Part shown: positions 5,955-9,650 of the stretch, one piece after another | How positions within the stretch are numbered: position 1 is the first letter of the stretch | Layout of the letters: each line of letters opens with the position of its first letter | Assembly (NCBI GenBank): GCA_030038035.1 | Contig: JASHPP010000034.1 | Coordinates: 1-9,650, forward strand | Direction: 5' to 3' | DNA length: 9,650 bases | DNA from: Trebonia sp. | GTDB taxonomy: Bacteria > Actinomycetota > Actinomycetes > Streptosporangiales > Streptosporangiaceae | Made by a program: the position numbers and the translations under genes | The notes under the pieces: generated by a model | The model's input: only the letters and a program-made list of their open reading frames with translations | Database searches by the model: none | What the model was told of the DNA's origin: nothing

Positions 5955-6746
5955 GTGAGGCAGGCTTTGGACGGCATCACCGTGCGCCGTCACGACGGGT
6001 ACGTTGCGGAGATCGTGCTCGATCGCCCGGCGGCGATGAACGCGCTGAACACGGCGATGGCGGAGTCGATCGCCGCCGCCTGCGCGGACATCGGCGCCGA
6101 CAGGAGCGTGCGCGCCGTCGTGCTCGGCGCGGCCGGGACGAAGGCGTTCTGCGCGGGCGCGGACCTCAAGGAGCGCAACGCGATGACCGACGCCCAGATC
6201 CTGCGGCAGCGCGGGGTGTTCCGCGCGGCATTCGGCGCGGTGCTCGGGCTTCCGCAGCCCGCCGTGGCCGCCGTTCACGGATATGCCCTAGGGGGCGGCT
6301 GCGAATTCGCGATGAGCTGCGACATTATCGTGGCTGATGAGACGGCCGTGTTCGGGCTGCCCGAGGTGACCGTCGGGCTCGTGCCAGGCGGCGGCGGAAC
6401 GCAGCTCGCGCTGCGCAGGCTAGGTGCCGGGCTGGCCGCCGACCTCATCCTGACCGGCCGCCGCATCTCGATCGACGAAGCCGAACGGTCCGGTCTCGTT
6501 GCCCGCCGCGTCCCCGCAGGCCAGGCACGTGCCGCGGCCTTGGAGGTGGCGTCGGCGATCGCGGCCAACTCCCCGGTCGCGGTCCGGGCCGCGAAGCGGG
6601 CGCTGCGCAACGGCTGGGGCGTCACGCTGGAATCCGCGCTCGACATCGAGGACGCGGCATGGCGGACCGCGGCGCTGTCCGCCGACCGGCGGGAGGGGAT
6701 CGCGGCGTTCGCGGAAAAGCGCGCGCCGCAATGGCCGGGAGAGTGA
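5955..6746 (+). CDS. Enoyl-CoA hydratase/isomerase family, probable 3-methylglutaconyl-CoA hydratase
   Basis: 263 residues, full length for a crotonase. Oxyanion-hole segments are AFCAGADLKE (64-73) and HGYALGGGCEFAMSCDI (108-124). Both acid/base glutamates of true hydratases are present: E117 in GGGCEFAM and E137 in GLPEVTVGLVPGGGGTQ. The C-terminal helices, AKRALRNG to KRAPQW (213-260), form the trimerisation region of the family. The reaction is syn addition of water to a 2-enoyl-CoA. The neighbouring HMG-CoA lyase makes 3-methylglutaconyl-CoA the likeliest substrate (leucine catabolism); crotonyl-CoA or other enoyl-CoAs remain possible. The GTG start at 5955 is supported by the TAGCCT box 12 bases upstream and by homology from residue 5 onward. 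Its last 196 bases lie in the first copy of the 406-bp tandem duplication, but the gene itself is intact. Confidence 0.9.
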   Translation: MRQALDGITVRRHDGYVAEIVLDRPAAMNALNTAMAESIAAACADIGADRSVRAVVLGAAGTKAFCAGADLKERNAMTDAQILRQRGVFRAAFGAVLGLPQPAVAAVHGYALGGGCEFAMSCDIIVADETAVFGLPEVTVGLVPGGGGTQLALRRLGAGLAADLILTGRRISIDEAERSGLVARRVPAGQARAAALEVASAIAANSPVAVRAAKRALRNGWGVTLESALDIEDAAWRTAALSADRREGIAAFAEKRAPQWPGE

Positions 6747-6956
6747 CCGGCGGCCCATGCGGCAAGTGGCCGGCGCCACGAGTTAGCCTGGGACTGTGAG
6801 CTGGGAGCTGCCGTCGAGGATCTCGCTGCGCGAGGTCGGACCCAGGGACGGTCTGCAGAACGAGGATCCCATCCCCACCGATGCCAAGGTGTCGCTCGTG
6901 GACGCGCTGTCGCTGACCGGAGTGGAGCGGATCGAGGCGGTCTCGTTCGTCCGCCC
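6551..6956 (+). repeat. Tandem direct duplication, copy 1 (406 bp)
   Basis: This copy holds the last 196 bases of the hydratase gene, the 49-base spacer with the TAGCCT box, and the first 161 bases of the lyase frame. Comparing base by base with 6957-7362, I count 12 substitutions and no gaps (about 97% identity). Substitutions are at 6596, 6659, 6682, 6716, 6794, 6840, 6844, 6852, 6904, 6921, 6926 and 6954. Confidence 0.95.
6784..6789 (+). promoter_or_regulatory. Candidate -10 box (TAGCCT), duplicated copy before chimeric ORF
   Basis: TAGCCT is at -12 to -7 from the GTG at 6796. It is the copy-1 version of the box in front of the intact lyase gene, so the chimeric ORF has the same start signal as the lyase. 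Confidence 0.45.
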
Positions 6957-7152
6957 GTCGGCGATCGCGGCCAACTCCCCGGTCGCGGTCCGGGCCGCGA
7001 AACGGGCGCTGCGCAACGGCTGGGGCGTCACGCTGGAATCCGCGCTCGACATCGAGGACGCGGCGTGGCGGACCGCGGCGCTGTCCGGCGACCGGCGGGA
7101 GGGGATCGCGGCGTTCGCGGACAAGCGCGCGCCGCAATGGCCGGGAGAGTGA
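6796..7152 (+). CDS. Chimeric ORF: HMG-CoA lyase N-terminus fused to enoyl-CoA hydratase C-terminus
   Basis: 118 residues formed by the tandem duplication. Residues 1-57 repeat the start of the downstream HMG-CoA lyase (REVGPRDGLQNE, then RIEAVSFVRPSAI). Residues 58-118 repeat residues 203-263 of the upstream hydratase (AANSPVAVRAAKRALRNG to the terminal PQWPGE). The join falls in Ser-Ala-Ile, common to both parents, and keeps frame. The product keeps the lyase R17-D18 pair and E48 but lacks its histidine and cysteine motifs. It also lacks both catalytic glutamates of the hydratase, so neither reaction is expected. It carries the GTG start and TAGCCT box, so it could be transcribed. Against its parents it has A/T and E/G changes in the lyase part, and A/G and E/D in the hydratase part, but no stop or frameshift. 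It may be a harmless by-product or a trimerisation-interfering peptide; the second is speculation. Confidence 0.65.
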   Translation: MSWELPSRISLREVGPRDGLQNEDPIPTDAKVSLVDALSLTGVERIEAVSFVRPSAIAANSPVAVRAAKRALRNGWGVTLESALDIEDAAWRTAALSGDRREGIAAFADKRAPQWPGE

Positions 7153-7362
7153 CCGGCGGCCCATGCGGCAAGTGGCCGGCGCCACGAGTTAGCCTGGGAT
7201 TGTGAGCTGGGAGCTGCCGTCGAGGATCTCGCTGCGCGAGGTCGGGCCCCGGGACGGGCTGCAGAACGAGGATCCCATCCCCACCGATGCCAAGGTGTCG
7301 CTCGTGGACACGCTGTCGCTGACCGGGGTGGGGCGGATCGAGGCGGTCTCGTTCGTCCGTCC
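6957..7362 (+). repeat. Tandem direct duplication, copy 2 (406 bp)
   Basis: This is the second copy, immediately abutting copy 1. Its hydratase-derived part is the C-terminal half of the chimera, and its lyase-derived part is the start of the intact lyase gene. The novel joint (6958-6966) is TCGGCGATC. That 9-mer is also present in the hydratase gene (6552-6560) and in the lyase gene (7364-7372), so the joint lies in a microhomology. The period is 406 bp, measured from both the GTG starts (6796/7202) and the stops (6746/7152). Confidence 0.95.
7190..7195 (+). promoter_or_regulatory. Candidate -10 box (TAGCCT) for leaderless HMG-CoA lyase
   Basis: TAGCCT is at -12 to -7 from the GTG at 7202, in the spacer after the second hydratase-type stop (7152). 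No Shine-Dalgarno is evident before the GTG. Confidence 0.5.
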
Positions 7363-8119
7363 CTCGGCGATCCCGCAGATGGCCGACGCGGACGAGGTGT
7401 GGGCGCGGATCAACCGCTCGCCGCGCGTGCGCTACTCGGGCCTGGTGCCGAACCTCCGCGGCGCGGTCCGCGCGCTTGACGCCGGGGTGACCGAGCTCGA
7501 GGTCGTCGTCTCGGCCTCAGAGACGCACAACCTGAAGAACGTGAACCGCACGACCGGCGAGTCGCTTGACGAGATCGCCGCGATTCTCGACATGGCACAT
7601 GTCAGGGGCGCGAGCGTCCAGGTGATCGTCTCGACCGCGTGGGGCTGCCCCTACGAAGGAGACGTCCCGGTCGGGCGCGTGGTCTCCGTGGCGTCGAAGG
7701 CGGTGCTCGACGGGGCGGACTCGGTGTCGTTCGGCGACACGACAGGGATGGCGACGCCCACCCGGGTGCGCAAACTCGTCGGCGCGTTCCGCGACGCGAA
7801 CGCTGGGATCCCGCTGAACCTGCACTTCCACAACACGCGGGGCACCGGCCTGGCCAACGTGCTCGCCGCCCTCGAGCTCGGCGTGGCGGACTTCGACGCC
7901 TCGGTGGGCGGCCTCGGCGGCTGCCCGTACGCCCCGGGCGCGACAGGCAACATCGCGACCGAAGAACTCGTCTACATGGCCGAGGACATGGGCATCGACA
8001 CCGGCGTCTCGCTGGACGCGCTGCTCGAGGCGGCGGCCGAGGCCGAGCGCGCGGTCGGGCACACGCTGCCCTCGCAGGTGCTCCGCGCCGGACCGCGCAC
8101 CAGGATCATCCCGGTCTAA
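7202..8119 (+). CDS. Hydroxymethylglutaryl-CoA lyase family protein
   Basis: 305 residues, the usual length of bacterial HMG-CoA lyases, with a DRE-TIM-metallolyase TIM barrel. It cleaves HMG-CoA to acetyl-CoA and acetoacetate in the cytosol, the last step of leucine breakdown. Visible features: REVGPRDGLQNE (12-23) with R17-D18 (catalytic Arg and metal-ligand Asp), IEAVSFV with E48, H208-x-H210 in LHFHNTRGTGLAN, the family signature SVGGLGGCPYAPGATGN with C241, and the metal-ligand Asn N250. The usual H-x-H-D-T-Y-G is H-F-H-N-T-R-G, so activity on a related 3-hydroxyacyl-CoA cannot be excluded. The GTG at 7202 is fixed by homology and by the TAGCCT box. The first 161 bases belong to copy 2 of the duplication; the gene is complete. 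With the upstream hydratase it suggests a leucine/isovalerate catabolic pair. Confidence 0.9.
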   Translation: MSWELPSRISLREVGPRDGLQNEDPIPTDAKVSLVDTLSLTGVGRIEAVSFVRPSAIPQMADADEVWARINRSPRVRYSGLVPNLRGAVRALDAGVTELEVVVSASETHNLKNVNRTTGESLDEIAAILDMAHVRGASVQVIVSTAWGCPYEGDVPVGRVVSVASKAVLDGADSVSFGDTTGMATPTRVRKLVGAFRDANAGIPLNLHFHNTRGTGLANVLAALELGVADFDASVGGLGGCPYAPGATGNIATEELVYMAEDMGIDTGVSLDALLEAAAEAERAVGHTLPSQVLRAGPRTRIIPV

Positions 8120-8129
8120 CCGGCGCGGA

Positions 8130-8175
8130 AGCCATCGCGGCGCCCGGTGGAGCAGCCATCGCGGCGCCCGGCGGA
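8130..8175 (+). repeat. Two-copy 24-bp tandem repeat after the lyase gene
   Basis: AGCCATCGCGGCGCCCGG occurs at 8130-8147 and again at 8154-8171, followed in both by YGGA, giving a period of 24 bp. The second copy's CGCCCGG (8165-8171) can pair with CCGGGCG (8182-8188) over a 10-base loop; a T5 run follows only 14 bases later (8203-8207). This might act as a weak terminator for the lyase transcript. Confidence 0.5.
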
Positions 8176-8202
8176 CCGCACCCGGGCGTCCCTGCTACGC
8201 GC

Positions 8203-8229
8203 TTTTTACCGTGGCTTTACTATTTAGTC
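8203..8229 (+). promoter_or_regulatory. AT-rich leaderless promoter with 11-bp direct repeat before response regulator
   Basis: A short AT-rich island in otherwise very GC-rich DNA. TACTAT at 8218-8223 is exactly -12 to -7 from the ATG at 8230, so the transcript is probably leaderless. TTTAC occurs at 8205-8209 and 8216-8220, an 11-bp direct repeat, the spacing commonly bound by OmpR-family regulators. Autoregulation by the adjacent response regulator is therefore plausible. The second half-site overlaps the -10 box. Confidence 0.5.
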
Positions 8230-8904
8230 ATGACCCGTGTGCTGCTCGCCGAGGACGACACCTCGATCTCCGAGCCGTTGTCCCGAGCGCTTCGCCGCGA
8301 GGGCTACCAGGTGGAAATCACCGAGGACGGGCCGGCCACGCTCGGCCGCGCGCTCTCCGACGGGATCGACCTCATCCTGCTCGACATAGGGCTGCCCGAA
8401 CTGGACGGCCTTGAGGTGTGCCGCCGCGTCCGGGCCGAAGGCCACACGGTGCCGGTGCTCATCCTCACCGCCCGGGCCGATGAGGTGGACACCGTCGTCG
8501 GCCTCGACGCCGGCGCCGACGACTACGTGACCAAGCCCTTCCGGCTCGCGGAGCTGCTCGCCCGGGTCCGCGCGCTGCTGCGCCGGGGCAGCGCGGAGAG
8601 CCCGGGGACGGTGCGCGGAGTCCGGATCGACGCGGACGCGCGCCGCGCCTGGCACGGCGACATCGAGCTCGACCTCACCACCAAGGAGTTCGACCTGCTG
8701 TGGATCCTGCTGCGCGATGCGGGGAAGGTCGTCACCCGCGAGCAGATCATGCGCGAGGTGTGGGACGCCAAGTGGTGGACGTCGACAAAGACGCTCGACA
8801 TGCACATCTCGTGGCTGCGCCGCAAGCTGGGGGACGACGCGCACAACCCGAGGTACATCACGACCGTCCGCGGTGTCGGGTTCCGCTTTGAGCGCGGCGA
8901 CTGA
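8230..8904 (+). CDS. OmpR-family two-component response regulator
   Basis: 224 residues. The receiver domain (1-118) has the acidic pocket D9-D10, phospho-acceptor D52 (LILLDIGLP), T80 and K102 (YVTKPF). The C-terminal winged helix (about 126-223) shows LTTKEFDLLWILLRDAGKVVTREQIMREVW and TLDMHISWLRRKLG, ending in the typical TTVRGVGFRFE. It is a cytosolic DNA-binding regulator phosphorylated by the kinase encoded 18 bases downstream. The ATG at 8230 is chosen because the receiver fold begins immediately (MTRVLLAEDD) and TACTAT lies exactly 12 bases upstream. The frame is open far upstream through the lyase gene, but that part is shadow sequence. Target genes are not identifiable here beyond likely autoregulation. 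Confidence 0.95.
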   Translation: MTRVLLAEDDTSISEPLSRALRREGYQVEITEDGPATLGRALSDGIDLILLDIGLPELDGLEVCRRVRAEGHTVPVLILTARADEVDTVVGLDAGADDYVTKPFRLAELLARVRALLRRGSAESPGTVRGVRIDADARRAWHGDIELDLTTKEFDLLWILLRDAGKVVTREQIMREVWDAKWWTSTKTLDMHISWLRRKLGDDAHNPRYITTVRGVGFRFERGD

Positions 8905-8922
8905 GCCCAGCGGGGAACGGTA

Positions 8923-9650
8923 ATGCGCGTGCGGCTGTGGCTTTCCGCGGCGGTGGTCGGGGCGCTGGCGGCGCTCGTGGTCGGCGTGCCGCTCCTGGTC
9001 GCCGCGGCGATCCACGACGCTGTCATGCTGGCGCTCGGCCTGCCGCTGCTCGCGGTGGCCTGCTGCCTGGCCGTGGTGCTGGCCGGGATAGTGGCACGCC
9101 GGGCGGCGCGGCCGGTGGAGGAACTGGCGGAGGCGGCCGGCCGGCTCGGCACCGGCGACCCGCGGCCGGTCGGCCGCCGCTACGGCGTGACCGAGCTCGA
9201 CCAGGTGGCCGACGGCCTGGACAGCGCTGCCCGCCGGGTCACCCACCTGCTGACCGCCGACCGCGAGCTGGCCATCGACGCCTCGCACCAGCTGCGCACG
9301 CCGCTGACCGCGCTGTCCATGCGGCTTGAGGAGATGATCGCGTCGGCCGATGACCCGCAGGTCGTGCGGGAGGAGGGCACCGCGGCCCTCGCGCAGGCCG
9401 AGCGTCTGGCCGACGTGGTCAGCCAGCTGCTCAGCCCGGCGCGCCGGGTGGGCGCCGGGTCCGCGGCCCTCATCAGCGTCGACAGGATCGTGCTGCAGCA
9501 GATCACCGAGTGGACCCCCGCGTTCCGCCGGGCAGGCCGGAAGATGGTGCTCATCGGGGAGTCCCGGCTGCAGGCGTACGTGACCCCGGGCGGGCTGGCC
9601 CAGGTGATCGCGACGCTGCTCGACAACGCGCTGATGCACGGCAAGGGCAC
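8923..9650 (+). CDS. Sensor histidine kinase, 3' end outside window
   Basis: The frame is open from the ATG at 8923 to the right edge, about 243 residues. GGGGA lies 8 bases upstream as RBS. Order: TM1 (about 5-29), a loop of only a few residues, TM2 (about 33-57), a HAMP linker (RPVEELAEAAGRLGTGD, then ELDQVADGLDSAARRV, about 58-110), the dimerisation/phosphoacceptor domain with H122 in DASHQLRTPLTALSMRLEEM, and the start of the ATPase domain with an N-box LLDNALMHGKG (N235). The G boxes lie beyond the window. It autophosphorylates and passes phosphate to D52 of the upstream response regulator. With almost no extracytoplasmic loop it resembles intramembrane-sensing kinases. It is co-transcribed with the regulator (18-base gap). 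Confidence 0.93.
   Translation, partial: MRVRLWLSAAVVGALAALVVGVPLLVAAAIHDAVMLALGLPLLAVACCLAVVLAGIVARRAARPVEELAEAAGRLGTGDPRPVGRRYGVTELDQVADGLDSAARRVTHLLTADRELAIDASHQLRTPLTALSMRLEEMIASADDPQVVREEGTAALAQAERLADVVSQLLSPARRVGAGSAALISVDRIVLQQITEWTPAFRRAGRKMVLIGESRLQAYVTPGGLAQVIATLLDNALMHGKG

Noticed and set aside
6622..7185. Minus-strand frame (187 aa) spanning the duplication
   Set aside because: It is an antisense shadow whose apparent internal repeat merely reflects the 406-bp duplication on the plus strand.
6551..7362. Mobile element or IS as source of the duplication
   Set aside because: No terminal inverted repeats, transposase or target-site duplication. The copies abut directly at a 9-bp microhomology and contain only parts of the two neighbouring genes.
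8130..8175. CRISPR-like or phase-variable repeat array
   Set aside because: There are only two copies of a 24-bp unit with no spacers, which is ordinary low-level tandem duplication.
7639..8229. N-terminal extension of the response-regulator frame back into the lyase gene
   Set aside because: The frame is open but the translated part is Arg-rich shadow sequence over the lyase gene. The receiver domain starts right at the ATG at 8230 and a promoter box fits there.
8224..9639. Minus-strand open frame (471 aa) opposite the two-component genes
   Set aside because: It is fully antisense to a well-supported response regulator and kinase, and its composition is typical of a GC-rich shadow frame.

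Overview
The window reads as chromosomal DNA from a high-GC actinomycete. Base composition is very GC-rich throughout, GTG starts are common, and several genes carry the TANNNT -10 box directly in front of the start codon that is typical of leaderless actinobacterial transcripts. Gene content is mostly housekeeping or core-metabolic: adenosine-specific-kinase family protein, alanyl-tRNA editing enzyme, biotin-protein ligase, membrane PH-domain protein, acyl-CoA catabolism and a two-component system. I see no tRNA, rRNA, CRISPR array, insertion sequence or phage gene.

Layout. (1) 1-927, plus: the 3' part of a Cro/C1-type HTH regulator overlapping an adenosine-specific-kinase family gene. (2) 953-1900, minus: an XRE/MmyB-like regulator, convergent with the kinase-like gene and divergent from a DHA2-type MFS exporter (1995-3470). 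The 94-base gap between them holds a cluster of TGGTA/TACCA half-sites, a likely shared operator. (3) 1995-5007, plus: MFS exporter, alanyl-tRNA deacylase and monofunctional BirA, joined by 4-base and 1-base overlaps, followed by a nested inverted repeat. (4) 5078-5416, minus: a remnant of a DUF559/AbiEi-like protein that has lost both ends. (5) 5424-8119, plus: PH-domain membrane protein, enoyl-CoA hydratase, a chimeric ORF and HMG-CoA lyase. (6) 8230-9650, plus: OmpR-family response regulator and the start of its histidine kinase, which runs off the window.

The most notable feature is a 406-bp tandem direct duplication (6551-6956 and 6957-7362, about 97% identical by hand count) across the hydratase/lyase junction. 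It leaves both parental genes whole. Between them it creates a 118-aa in-frame fusion of the HMG-CoA lyase N-terminus to the enoyl-CoA hydratase C-terminal trimerisation region, with its own copy of the promoter-start signal. The junction lies in a 9-bp microhomology shared by the two parent genes.

Functional reading: the hydratase and lyase together fit the last steps of leucine catabolism (3-methylglutaconyl-CoA to HMG-CoA to acetyl-CoA plus acetoacetate). BirA supplies biotinylated acyl-CoA carboxylases, which that pathway also needs. The regulator/MFS pair looks like a self-contained inducible efflux unit. I do not see a clear undescribed multi-gene system. The interest lies in the gene-fusion duplication, the precise leaderless-promoter geometry and a few variant active-site or sensor features.
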